A stretch of 7,230 bases of DNA from Coriobacteriales bacterium (GCA_031267175.1 JAIRZP010000036.1:1-7230); one strand, 5' to 3'. Counted from the first letter of the stretch, positions 1 through 6,488 are shown. The notes: a model not told the origin generated them from the sequence alone. Made by a program: numbers and translations.

Positions 1-115
1 CACCGTCGCTGCCAGGGCTACAGCCTGTGAGCGCAGCCGCACCGGACAGTGCCGCGGCACCACCAACGACGCCGGCTCCCTTAAGGAAGTTCCTTCGATT
101 CAATTCTACTGCCAT
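1..115 (-). CDS. N-terminus of a Tat-exported lipoprotein, probably a redox enzyme (partial)
   Basis: Reading the minus strand from the ATG at 115 gives 38 codons that stay open to the window edge, so only the N-terminus is present. It begins MAVELNRRNFLKGAG, a twin-arginine motif (R7-R8, then N-F-L-K). A Gly/Ala-rich hydrophobic stretch follows (about residues 13-30), ending in the lipobox L-T-G-C with Cys31, and then a Ser/Gly/Asp linker. This predicts export of a folded protein by the Tat system and lipid anchoring on the outer face of the membrane. The start is supported by a purine-rich ribosome site (AAGGAGAAAGG) just upstream. In Eggerthella-like anaerobes such signals usually precede FAD-dependent fumarate-reductase-like enzymes or molybdopterin oxidoreductases. 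That function is an inference, because the catalytic part lies outside the window. Confidence 0.75.
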   Translation of the reverse strand, partial: MAVELNRRNFLKGAGVVGGAAALSGAAALTGCSPGSDG

Positions 116-330
116 GCTACACACCTTTCTCCTTGTCCAGACTCTGCGCGTAAGGCATGCGAGCCCGGTTCTCATTATTCCCCCAGACGGGTATCAAGGG
201 GAAGTATCCTCAGCAAGTCTAACGCTCCCGGCGCGATTGCACAATACGGCTAAAGTACTGATTTTGCGGTCTTATGCTAAACATTCAAACTTTCAGAATT
301 GCGAAATGCGAGGTATTCGAAGTCCTCAAG
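116..330. other. Intergenic region between the Tat lipoprotein gene and the MarR-like remnant
   Basis: About 215 bp holds no convincing gene, although a plus-strand open frame crosses it by chance. It must carry the upstream control region of the minus-strand Tat lipoprotein gene. The best minus-strand promoter candidate I see is TTGTGC (plus 239-244) and TAGACT (plus 216-221) with a 17-bp spacer, a poor match that would leave a leader of about 95 nt. GTATC occurs twice in direct orientation 13 bp apart (191-195 and 204-208). The stretch from about 245 to 330 is visibly more AT-rich than the flanking genes. No terminator or RNA gene was recognised. Confidence 0.4.
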
Positions 331-600
331 ATGGAAAACAAGATCTGCTTTCGGCTTTATGCCGCTGATAAGGAAGTGGTAAAGCGCTGCAGGCCGTATC
401 TCGACGAAATAGGGTTGACCTACACGCAATGCAACACAATAAAAGCTCTGCAAGGTGAGCAGGGCCTTGAAGAATCTTTCCCGTGTGTTTGGACTATTAC
501 ATACCAGAGATGGCATTCTGTTGCATAAGGAAGGGGATGCGCTATCCCGATGTTTTGCGTTACTGCCGCTCAAGCCAGGTCATCGTATCGAGACGCTTGA
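331..600 (+). pseudogene. Decayed MarR/OhrR-type transcriptional regulator
   Basis: The frame opening at ATG 331 reads like the N-terminal helix of MarR-family OhrR-type regulators. I see ICFRLYAADKEVVKR, then RPYLDEIGLTYTQ, in the position where the family has an L-C-F-A-L-Y-x-A-S-R and R-P-L-L-x-x-L-G-L-T-Y-P-Q pattern. The resemblance continues to about residue 40 (base 450). After that the frame has nothing family-like and stops at 526-528, whereas an intact protein would be about 140-150 residues. Weak echoes of later parts appear in other frames: DGI...HKEGDAL at 509-544 and LLPLK at 560-574 in one, SSQVIVSRRL at 570-599 in another. This suggests frameshifts and small indels. No complete winged helix is encoded. 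The N-terminal match is fairly clear; the downstream echoes are speculative. It may once have controlled the divergent Tat lipoprotein gene or the exporter. Confidence 0.5.
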
Positions 601-625
601 CACAGCTATACACTCAGTGTATAGT
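597..625 (+). promoter_or_regulatory. Promoter of the padR-ABC exporter operon (probably leaderless)
   Basis: TTGACA at 597-602 is a perfect -35 hexamer. A spacer of exactly 17 bp leads to TATAGT at 620-625, a five-of-six match to the -10 consensus. Transcription should begin about seven bases after the -10, at 631-633, which puts the +1 on the A of the padR ATG at 633. No Shine-Dalgarno-like sequence precedes that ATG. Together these predict a leaderless mRNA, a common arrangement in actinobacteria. The hexamers and spacing are seen directly; the start point is inferred. Confidence 0.75.
606..624. promoter_or_regulatory. Perfect 19-bp inverted repeat, probable PadR operator
   Basis: CTATACACTCAGTGTATAG consists of two perfect 9-bp arms around a central C. 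It fills most of the spacer and covers five of the six bases of the -10 element of the padR promoter, so a dimer bound here would block RNA polymerase. PadR-family proteins are dimeric winged-helix repressors that commonly bind their own promoters. The site ends nine bases before padR, so autoregulation is the natural reading. Nothing else in the window looks like a second copy. Confidence 0.75.
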
Positions 626-632
626 GACTCGC

Positions 633-1157
633 ATGGATAGAGCAATGATACTTCTTGGGCTGCTTGAGACAGGTTCGGCCTATGGCTACGACCTCAAGCA
701 TCATTACGACCGTCTGTTTGGTCTGCGCAAGCAATTGGCCTTTGGACAGATCTATGCCACCCTGGCGCGGCTCATGCGGGATAGCTGCATCGAGGAGCTT
801 GAGGGAGAGGTGAGCCGCGGCCCCGAGCGCAGGCGCTACCGCATCACCGCTGAGGGGCGGGATCGCGTTGATGAATGGCTCTTCACCCCGGATATTCCCG
901 ATGAGAACCTCCAGAGCAACCTCTTTGCCAAGACGGTGATAGCGCTCCTCATAGACGACGATGCCGAGAGGCTGCTCGACATGCAGCGCCACGCCCATCT
1001 GGAGCGCATGCGCCAACTCACCACTGACAAGCAGGGCGCGGACTTTGCCACCGCCGCGCTCTGTGACCATGCCCTGTTTCACCTCGAGGCCGACCTGCGC
1101 TGGATAGACCTGATGAGCGCCCGGCTGAGAGACCTACGAGAAAGTATCGGACAATGA
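633..1157 (+). CDS. PadR-family transcriptional repressor
   Basis: This 174-residue protein has the PadR layout. An N-terminal winged helix (about residues 3-83) opens with MILLGLLETGSAYGYDL. The helix LAFGQIYATLARL (35-47) lies in the recognition-helix position, followed by a basic wing with R-G-P-E-R-R-R-Y-R-I-T-A-E-G (62-75). A helical C-terminal dimerisation region runs from about 90 to 174, as in the longer Vir-like PadR proteins. PadR proteins repress transporter or detoxification genes and release DNA on binding small hydrophobic ligands. The frame is open back to 483, but I chose ATG 633 because the promoter at 597-625 would start transcription there and the PadR fold begins immediately after it. 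GTG 624 lies inside the -10 and operator. The stop overlaps the ATPase start (ATGA at 1154), so the product very likely controls the downstream exporter and itself. The ligand is unknown. Confidence 0.9.
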   Translation: MDRAMILLGLLETGSAYGYDLKHHYDRLFGLRKQLAFGQIYATLARLMRDSCIEELEGEVSRGPERRRYRITAEGRDRVDEWLFTPDIPDENLQSNLFAKTVIALLIDDDAERLLDMQRHAHLERMRQLTTDKQGADFATAALCDHALFHLEADLRWIDLMSARLRDLRESIGQ

Positions 1158-1849
1158 CGCACACCCCAGCTCCCTCCGCCCCGCTTTTCTGTGCCCGCGA
1201 CCTGCGCCTTTCCTTTGGACTTACAGAGGCGCTGCGAGGCGTGGACCTTACCATCCGCGCTGGCGAGATACTCGCCATCATGGGCCCGTCCGGCTCCGGC
1301 AAATCCACGCTCCTGCACGTCCTTGCCGGGGTGCTCGTGCCCGCAGGTGGCAGCGTCGTCTACGATGGGCGGTGCATCTCCACGATGAACGAGGCCGAGC
1401 GCGCGCGACTGCGCCTGACGGAATTTGGCTTTGTCTTTCAGTTCGGGCAGCTCCTGCCCGACCTCTCCGCCCTTGATAACGTCAGCATCCCGCTTCTACT
1501 CAGCGGCACAGGCCGCAGGGAGGCCCTTGCCCGCGCCCAGGAGCTGCTTGCCGTGCTTGGGCTTCAGGACTGTGGCGACAAGCGGCCACCCCAGCTCTCC
1601 GGCGGCCAGGCCCAGCGGGTCGCGCTCGCACGCGCGCTCGTTGCCAGGCCGCGCGTGCTGTTTGCCGACGAGCCCACGGGCTCGCTTGATTCGCTGGCCT
1701 CCGAGCAGGTCATGGAGCTGCTCGCCGCTACTGTACGGAGCTTTGGCGTAACGATGGTGGTGGTGACCCACGACCCGCGCACCGCCGCCTATGCCGACCG
1801 GGAGGTCATCGTGCGTGACGGGCAGATACGGACGGGTTTTGACCTATGA
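1154..1849 (+). CDS. ABC transporter ATP-binding protein, MacB/LolD/BceA-like
   Basis: This 231-residue nucleotide-binding subunit carries every ABC motif. Walker A is GPSGSGKST (44-52), the Q-loop is Gln96, and the signature is LSGGQ (148-152). Walker B is RVLFADEP (167-174) with catalytic Glu173, the D-loop is SLD (177-179), and the switch is His206. The length and the S-G-S-G-K-S-T and E-P-T-G-S-L-D versions are those of the family that pairs with FtsX-type permeases (MacB, LolD, BceA). That family drives mechanotransmission export or lipid/peptide handling, not nutrient uptake. It is cytoplasmic and membrane-associated. The gene is coupled on both sides by 4-bp ATGA overlaps, to padR upstream and to the permease downstream, so one operon and one complex are expected. 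No substrate can be named from this subunit. Confidence 0.95.
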   Translation: MTHTPAPSAPLFCARDLRLSFGLTEALRGVDLTIRAGEILAIMGPSGSGKSTLLHVLAGVLVPAGGSVVYDGRCISTMNEAERARLRLTEFGFVFQFGQLLPDLSALDNVSIPLLLSGTGRREALARAQELLAVLGLQDCGDKRPPQLSGGQAQRVALARALVARPRVLFADEPTGSLDSLASEQVMELLAATVRSFGVTMVVVTHDPRTAAYADREVIVRDGQIRTGFDL

Positions 1850-4194
1850 AGACCCTCACGCTTGCGCGCCTGCTCCTTGCCCATGACCGGGCAGCGCTCC
1901 TGCGCCTGCTCGGCATCGTCTGTGGCGTGGCGGTAGGCACGGCGCTCTTTCTCACCCTCTGGGGCTTTTCGCAGGGCATCACGGCGCGTACCGAGCGGGC
2001 AACCTGGCCCGATTATGCCACCGACGGCACCGCAGGAATCCACGCGAGCGAACTGGTGGGTGAGCTGCCTCCTGACCAGATCATCATTTCCGGCAATTCT
2101 GCCGTCCTCTACCCCTCCCTCGTCGATCACTTCCTGGATAAGCGCATAGGGGTGGTGCGTATTGCTGCCACCGAAGACAGTACGGTTGCTGTGCCCGGTG
2201 CCAACCCGGTTCCCCGGCCTGGCGAATACCTTGCCTCCCCCGCTGCAGCCGCGCTCATAGCGGAGTACCCACCCGAGCTGCTCGGCAACCGCTACGGCCA
2301 GTCTGCCGGCGTCCTTGGCGACGAAGCGCTCGGCAGCCCGGGCTCGCTTCTGATCGTACGCGGCGCAACGGTGGAAGAGATGCGCCTGCAATCAGACGCG
2401 TTTGTGGTCTCAAGCCTGGCAGGCAAGGCATTCTCTACCAGCGCCTTCAGGATAGCGGCCATCGTCGGCAGCATCGCCATCCTCCTGCCGGTGCTGTTGC
2501 TCATCTCCATCATCACGCGGCTGGGCGCGGCGCAGCGCCAGGAGACCTTTGCCACGCTGCGCCTCATGGGCGCCACGCCTGCTCAGATCGCCCGGCTGGC
2601 CGTGCTGGAGACCGGCATCACCAGCTTGTTGGGAGCAGTGGCCGGCGGAGCGCTTGCCTGGGCCTTAAGCCCGCTCTTTGCCCAGATCCAGATAGACAAC
2701 GAGCGCTTCTTTGCTGCTGACATCCAACCGAGCGTGCCGTTTGCCCTGGGCATTGCGCTGCTCATCACCGTGGCAACCACGCTCGTTGCCTGGGTGCGCG
2801 CCCTGCGAAGTCAAAACACCGGACTGGGTGCTTCGCGGGAGATAGTGGAGAAGAAGCCGGGGCTCTGGCGTCTTGCACCTCTGCTTCTCGGCATGGTAAC
2901 ACTGGCGGGAGGAGGCTGGCTTTCCTCGCATTACGACCTGTTTTCGGGCCTGAGTGAGATACTGTTCAGCATCTTATTCGTTGCGGGCTTTGTCGCCATC
3001 CTGGTTGGCCTCGTGCTCGCAGGCCCGCTGCTCACCTGGTGGGCCAGCCGCTTTGCCGCGCGCTTCTCTCGCAGTGCCGCGGGAGTCATAGCCTTTGCCC
3101 GCATCAAACAGCACCCCCAGGCCGCGTTTCGCGCCGTTGGGGGGCTGGTGGTGGCGGTATTCGTGGTCAGTTTCTTCTTTGCGGCCATAACCATCGCCCG
3201 TGTTGATACAGACGACGGAGCAGGCGCGGCAGAGGCCACGGACGCATCCCTAAGCGGTACTGGTGACGCTACCGGCAATGCTTCAGAGCGCGCTGCTGCC
3301 AGGCCCGCTCCCCCGCTGCTCCATGCGAGCCTCTCCGGTGGGTATACCGTCGCGGATATGGACGCAGTGCAGACGCAGCTGGAAGCCGCCGAAGGGGTCA
3401 CGGGCGTCGTGGTCGTCTCTTATCTCGAGGGGCCCGCAGGAGAAGAAGCAGCATCGAGCGAAGGCGCTGCAGTCATCAGGGCCACAGACGCCGCCGTCCT
3501 CGGCATTCCCCAGGCCGAGGTGCCGGATGCTCCGTGGATAGCAGTGCCGCCGCGCTACCTCCCCAGCGCTTATGTGCCTTCGGATGCAGACCCAGCACAT
3601 CCGATACAGGCGGCTCAATTCGCGGACATCGAAGAGCTCAGGCCGAGCTACCTCCTCGTTGCCTACGGCGGGGATGAGCTGATGTGCGAGCGTGTTCGCA
3701 CGACCCTCCTCACCTCATCGTTGAGGCTCGTTATGGCACCCCTGACCACCGCCGAGATGCGAGACGACGGCTCGGCCAATGCCTTCATACAGGAGTACGC
3801 CTACCTCGCCAACCTGGGCGTACTCATCGCCACAGCTGTCTCGGGCATCTCGATGGCGGTCTCCACGATTTCCAGCATCCTCGACCGCCGCCGCACGCTC
3901 GCCTTGATGCGGCTTACGGGCATGCCTCACACGGCCCTGCGCCGCATGATAGCCGCCGAGACCCTGCTGCCCCTGTTCGTGGTGTTTCTGCTCAGCACGG
4001 CTCTGGGATTCATCGTAGCGCAGCTGCTGCTCAGTGGACTCACCGAGGGCAGACGCTTCGTTGACTTCTCGCTGCTCGACCCGATGTATTTTGTGGTGCT
4101 CGCCATAAGCCTGCTCCTCGCCACAGCGGCCATCGTCGCGACCTTCCCCACCGCTCACCGCTCCACGGCGCTTACCGCTACACGGTTTGAGTAG
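1846..4194 (+). CDS. FtsX-like ABC permease with two FtsX domains (782 residues)
   Basis: This integral membrane partner of the upstream ATPase has about ten predicted helices by eye, near residues 17-41, 203-226, 257-277, 297-318, 342-361, 371-396, 429-450, 654-677, 702-730 and 746-768. The protein is an internal pseudo-duplication. Each half has one helix, a large outside domain (about 42-202 and 451-653) and a three-helix FtsX module. The FtsX signature before a helix occurs twice: RQETFATLRLMGATPAQIA (231-249) and DRRRTLALMRLTGMP (680-694), the segments that contact the ATPase. The second outside domain opens with an Ala/Gly/Asp/Ser-rich linker (about 453-490). Ten helices and a large loop between helices 7 and 8 recall BceB-type permeases, but the additional 160-residue domain after helix 1 fits general actinobacterial FtsX exporters better. 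ATG 1846 overlaps the ATPase stop. No sensor kinase adjoins it, so PadR is the likely control. Confidence 0.92.
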   Translation: MKTLTLARLLLAHDRAALLRLLGIVCGVAVGTALFLTLWGFSQGITARTERATWPDYATDGTAGIHASELVGELPPDQIIISGNSAVLYPSLVDHFLDKRIGVVRIAATEDSTVAVPGANPVPRPGEYLASPAAAALIAEYPPELLGNRYGQSAGVLGDEALGSPGSLLIVRGATVEEMRLQSDAFVVSSLAGKAFSTSAFRIAAIVGSIAILLPVLLLISIITRLGAAQRQETFATLRLMGATPAQIARLAVLETGITSLLGAVAGGALAWALSPLFAQIQIDNERFFAADIQPSVPFALGIALLITVATTLVAWVRALRSQNTGLGASREIVEKKPGLWRLAPLLLGMVTLAGGGWLSSHYDLFSGLSEILFSILFVAGFVAILVGLVLAGPLLTWWASRFAARFSRSAAGVIAFARIKQHPQAAFRAVGGLVVAVFVVSFFFAAITIARVDTDDGAGAAEATDASLSGTGDATGNASERAAARPAPPLLHASLSGGYTVADMDAVQTQLEAAEGVTGVVVVSYLEGPAGEEAASSEGAAVIRATDAAVLGIPQAEVPDAPWIAVPPRYLPSAYVPSDADPAHPIQAAQFADIEELRPSYLLVAYGGDELMCERVRTTLLTSSLRLVMAPLTTAEMRDDGSANAFIQEYAYLANLGVLIATAVSGISMAVSTISSILDRRRTLALMRLTGMPHTALRRMIAAETLLPLFVVFLLSTALGFIVAQLLLSGLTEGRRFVDFSLLDPMYFVVLAISLLLATAAIVATFPTAHRSTALTATRFE

Positions 4195-4263
4195 GCGAGG
4201 GGAGGGAGAAACGCCTGTCCGCAATGCCGGACCACAGTGCACCCCGGACCGTAGGCCTTCACG
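4195..4263. other. Convergent intergenic spacer with a small hairpin
   Basis: This 69-bp gap separates the 3' ends of the permease and the Rrf2-type regulator. GTCCG (4217-4221) can pair with CGGAC (4228-4232) around a six-base loop. CCGGACC occurs twice in direct orientation, at 4227-4233 and 4244-4250, 17 bp apart, with the palindrome GTGCAC between them. Transcripts from both sides must end near here, but neither strand has a T-run after the hairpin, so an ordinary intrinsic terminator is not established. Confidence 0.3.
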
Positions 4264-4671
4264 TCAATCGGCAGCCAGCTCGGCGAGGGATACCTTGTCG
4301 GTATAGGCGTAGATCGAGGTGCTCAGTCCCTGCCAGAAGGCGGCGATGTTGCAGCAGTTGGATTGGCGGGGACACTCCTGGGCCTCATGCTCCAGACAGG
4401 CCACGGACACAAAGTCGCCCTCGGAGGCCCGCATGATGTCTCCGGCGCTGATGGCATCCGGATCCCTGGCCAGACGGTAGCCTCCCTGCGCGCCGCGCAC
4501 GCTCTCAAGGTATCCCAGCTTACTCAGCTGGCGTGCTATCTGCTCAAGGTACTTGAGGGATATGTCCTGACGGAGCGAAACCTCTCTGAGCGGCACGGGC
4601 CCCTCGGCCTGATGGCGGGCGATGTCAATCATCAGATAGAGGGCGTAACGGACCTTGCTGCTGGCCTTCAT
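4264..4671 (-). CDS. Rrf2/IscR-family iron-sulfur regulator
   Basis: The 135-residue protein begins MKASSKVRYALYLMIDIA, the standard Rrf2 N-terminus. A winged helix follows, with recognition-helix region ISLKYLEQIARQLSKLG (37-53) and wing V-R-G-A-Q-G-G-Y-R-L-A (58-68). Cysteines lie at 92, 100, 106 and 107. In E. coli IscR the [2Fe-2S] ligands are Cys92, Cys98, Cys104 and His107, so the C-x7-C-x5-C-C pattern here is a credible variant cluster site and unlike the cysteine-poor CymR branch. It probably reports cluster status and adjusts the operon. It is the last gene, 40 bp after the scaffold. The minus-strand frame stays open to 5094, but that part only shadows the scaffold gene. ATG 4671 is chosen because the family N-terminus starts there and GGAG-type sequence precedes it. 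Confidence 0.9.
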   Translation of the reverse strand: MKASSKVRYALYLMIDIARHQAEGPVPLREVSLRQDISLKYLEQIARQLSKLGYLESVRGAQGGYRLARDPDAISAGDIMRASEGDFVSVACLEHEAQECPRQSNCCNIAAFWQGLSTSIYAYTDKVSLAELAAD

Positions 4672-4711
4672 GCTCCACTCCCGCTCTCTTTTATGTGAGT
4701 GCCGGGCGCCA

Positions 4712-5152
4712 TCAGTAGTCCTCTTCCTCTTCCCCTTCGTGGATGTCGCTCTTGGGTTTTTCCAGGCCCTCGATGGTGATGCCGTTCTTCTCGGCATAGT
4801 CCCAGAGCGCGGCGTGGATGGCCTCCTCGGCCAGGAGCGAACAGTGCACCTTGACCGGCGGCAGGCCGTCGAGGGCCTCACAGACCGCCTTGTTGGTGAC
4901 CTGGAGGGCGTCGCGTATCGACTTGCCCTTGACCAACTCGGTGGCCATGCTCGAGGTAGCCACGGCGGCCGCACAGCCAAAGGTCTTGAACTTGACATCG
5001 CGCACGATGCCGTCCTCGTCGATGTCGAGGTAGACGCGCATGATGTCGCCACACTGGGCGTTGCCGACGGTGCCCACCCCGCTTGCGTCCTCAATCTCGC
5101 CCATATTACGCGGATTGGAAAAATGCTCCATTACCTTTTCTGAATAACTCAT
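4712..5152 (-). CDS. IscU/NifU-N-type iron-sulfur cluster scaffold
   Basis: This 146-residue cytoplasmic scaffold receives sulfur from the cysteine desulfurase encoded upstream and builds [2Fe-2S] or [4Fe-4S] clusters. All expected ligands are present: Cys34 and Asp36 in GNAQCGD (30-36), Cys60 in KTFGCAAA (56-63), and His103-Cys104 in KVHCS (101-105). These correspond to E. coli IscU Cys37, Asp39, Cys63, His105 and Cys106. LPPVK (97-101) matches the segment that E. coli IscU presents to the chaperone HscA. The C-terminus is a short acidic tail (E-G-E-E-E-E-D-Y, 139-146), longer and more acidic than usual for IscU, and there is no NifU-type C-terminal domain. AGGAG lies about ten bases before the ATG. 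The gene follows the desulfurase by 29 bp, so the two are cotranscribed. Confidence 0.95.
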   Translation of the reverse strand: MSYSEKVMEHFSNPRNMGEIEDASGVGTVGNAQCGDIMRVYLDIDEDGIVRDVKFKTFGCAAAVATSSMATELVKGKSIRDALQVTNKAVCEALDGLPPVKVHCSLLAEEAIHAALWDYAEKNGITIEGLEKPKSDIHEGEEEEDY

Positions 5153-5181
5153 GGTGAAGAATCTCCTGTTCTCTTCAAGTT

Positions 5182-6387
5182 CTAGGATTTGACGGCGCTG
5201 ACAGCCTTGCGGCCCGCGAGGAAGTCCTCGTAGAGCGGGCTCATCGTTCGGAGGCGCGCCACGACCTCTTTGATTGCCTCCACCGTATAGTCGATGTCTT
5301 CGCGAGAAGTCTCATGGCCAAGGGTCATACGGAGGCTGCCGTGAGCGATCTCGTGCGGCAGCCCTATGGCGAGCAGCACGTGGCTGGGGTCGAGTGAGCC
5401 GGAGGCGCAGGCGGAGCCACTCGATGCCAGAACCCCCTTCTGCTCCAACATCAGCAGGAGCGACTCCCCCTCTCCAAACTCAAAGGAGATATTGGCATTG
5501 CCCGGGAGCCGCAGCGCAGGGTGGCCGTTGAGCCTGCTGTAGGGCACCTCGGCAAGCACGCGCGCGATGAGGTGGTCACGGAGCTCCACGGCATGCTCCC
5601 TTCGCTCGTCAAGGTGTTGGATACTGAGATCGAGGGCGCGGGCCATGCCCATGATGTAGGGGACATTCTCGGTGCCGGCGCGGCGTTTGCGTTCCTGGGC
5701 TCCGCCGTCGAGGAAGCTTTTGGTCTTAATGCCTCTGCGGATGTAAAGGAGCCCAACGCCCTTAGGCGCATTGAATTTGTGTCCGGAGGCGCTGAGGAAG
5801 TCCACGCCCAACTCCTCAATAGCAACGGGCAGGTGTCCCACAACCTGCACGGCGTCGGTATGGAAGAGCACGCCGGCCTCATGCGCGATGGCAGCCAGCT
5901 CCCTGATGGGCTGGATGGTACCTATCTCGTTGTTGCCGTAGATGATGGAGGCGAGGGTAGTGTCGGGGCGAAGGGCGCGGCGGAACACCTCTGGATCCAC
6001 CAGCCCGTCTGAGTCCACCTCCAGATAGGTGACCTCATATCCGCGTTTCTCCAGCCAGAGGGCGGAATGCGCCGTGGCATGGTGCTCCGTTGCCGAGGTG
6101 ATGAAGTGCCTGCCCTTCTCCCGATAGGCAAACATCGTCTCCTTGATGGCCCAGTTGTTGGACTCCGTGCCACACGAGGTAAAGTAGATATCCTGCGCGC
6201 GGGCACCCAGATGGGCGGCAATGCGCTCGCGGGCATCGGTCAGGGCAGAGTGCGCCCGTTGCCCCAGCTCGTAGAGCGAGGAGGGATTGCCCCAGTCGGT
6301 CTCAAAATAGGGGAGCATCTCCTGCACGACCTCGGGTGCCACCGGGGTGGTTGCGGCGTTGTCCAGGTAGATTGTGTGGTGTGTCAT
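5182..6387 (-). CDS. Cysteine desulfurase, NifS/IscS type
   Basis: The 401-residue PLP enzyme converts L-cysteine to alanine and a protein-bound persulfide, the sulfur source for cluster assembly. It starts with IYLDNAATTP (6-15). ATEHHA (99-104) supplies the PLP-stacking histidine, and H-T-D-A-V-Q (176-181) gives the Asp178 that holds the pyridine nitrogen. SGHKFNAPKG (201-210) carries the Schiff-base Lys204. The catalytic loop SSGSACASGS (322-331) contains the persulfide-forming Cys327. Its long form identifies a group I (NifS/IscS) enzyme and not the SufS group. Length is normal for the family. AAGGAG lies eight bases before the ATG at 6387, fixing the start. The next gene is the IscU-type scaffold, its usual partner. 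About 101 bp separates it from the MOSC gene upstream. I see no good promoter there, so read-through is likely. Confidence 0.95.
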   Translation of the reverse strand: MTHHTIYLDNAATTPVAPEVVQEMLPYFETDWGNPSSLYELGQRAHSALTDARERIAAHLGARAQDIYFTSCGTESNNWAIKETMFAYREKGRHFITSATEHHATAHSALWLEKRGYEVTYLEVDSDGLVDPEVFRRALRPDTTLASIIYGNNEIGTIQPIRELAAIAHEAGVLFHTDAVQVVGHLPVAIEELGVDFLSASGHKFNAPKGVGLLYIRRGIKTKSFLDGGAQERKRRAGTENVPYIMGMARALDLSIQHLDERREHAVELRDHLIARVLAEVPYSRLNGHPALRLPGNANISFEFGEGESLLLMLEQKGVLASSGSACASGSLDPSHVLLAIGLPHEIAHGSLRMTLGHETSREDIDYTVEAIKEVVARLRTMSPLYEDFLAGRKAVSAVKS

Positions 6388-6488
6388 GAATTTCTCCTTT
6401 TCGTGCTCAGGGGAGGTCGGATAGAAGGTTTGGGCCGTGGGGTGTCCTATAACGGTAGCCCGAGCCCCGGATCTGGCCTGCCAGCAGG
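6388..6488 (-). other. Intergenic gap between the MOSC and desulfurase genes
   Basis: This 101-bp gap is the longest inside the minus-strand cluster. On its upstream side GCCTG-CTGG-CAGGC (plus 6476-6489) forms a tight hairpin that touches the MOSC stop codon. No T-run follows, so it may be an mRNA-stabilising or attenuating stem and not a terminator. The downstream end carries the strong AAGGAG ribosome site for the desulfurase. I found no convincing -35/-10 pair. Confidence 0.35.

Noticed and set aside
27..368. Plus-strand open frame at the left edge
   Set aside because: Its first part is antisense to the Tat signal peptide gene, and the rest crosses intergenic DNA with no recognisable protein features.
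483..632. Upstream extension of the PadR frame by 50 codons
   Set aside because: It covers the promoter and operator, and the residues have no PadR character. The predicted transcription start is at 631-633.
606..1082. Minus-strand frame opposite padR
   Set aside because: It is antisense to a clear winged-helix gene and has no motif; typical for GC-rich coding DNA.
1789..2391. Minus-strand 200-residue frame across the ATPase/permease junction
   Set aside because: It lies opposite well-supported coding sequence and its composition is Arg/Gly/Ala-biased with no domain.
1846..4194. Permease as a BceB bacitracin-type resistance transporter
   Set aside because: The helix count fits, but there is a large additional external domain after helix 1 and no BceRS-type two-component system beside it; PadR control points to a more general FtsX exporter.
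3715..4242. Minus-strand 175-residue frame opposite the permease C-terminus
   Set aside because: Gly/Arg/His-rich translation opposite membrane helices, with no recognisable domain and no credible start context.
4672..5094. A 276-residue minus-strand frame extending the Rrf2 protein upstream
   Set aside because: Residues before the MKASSKVRYA start are Ser/Arg/Pro-rich out-of-frame translation of the scaffold gene. The family N-terminus and ribosome site fix the start at 4671.
4655..5143. Plus-strand 162-residue frame opposite the scaffold gene
   Set aside because: The minus strand encodes a scaffold with all cluster ligands; this is its complement frame.
5521..6012. Plus-strand frame opposite the cysteine desulfurase
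   Set aside because: It is the antisense shadow of a complete PLP enzyme; no signals of its own.
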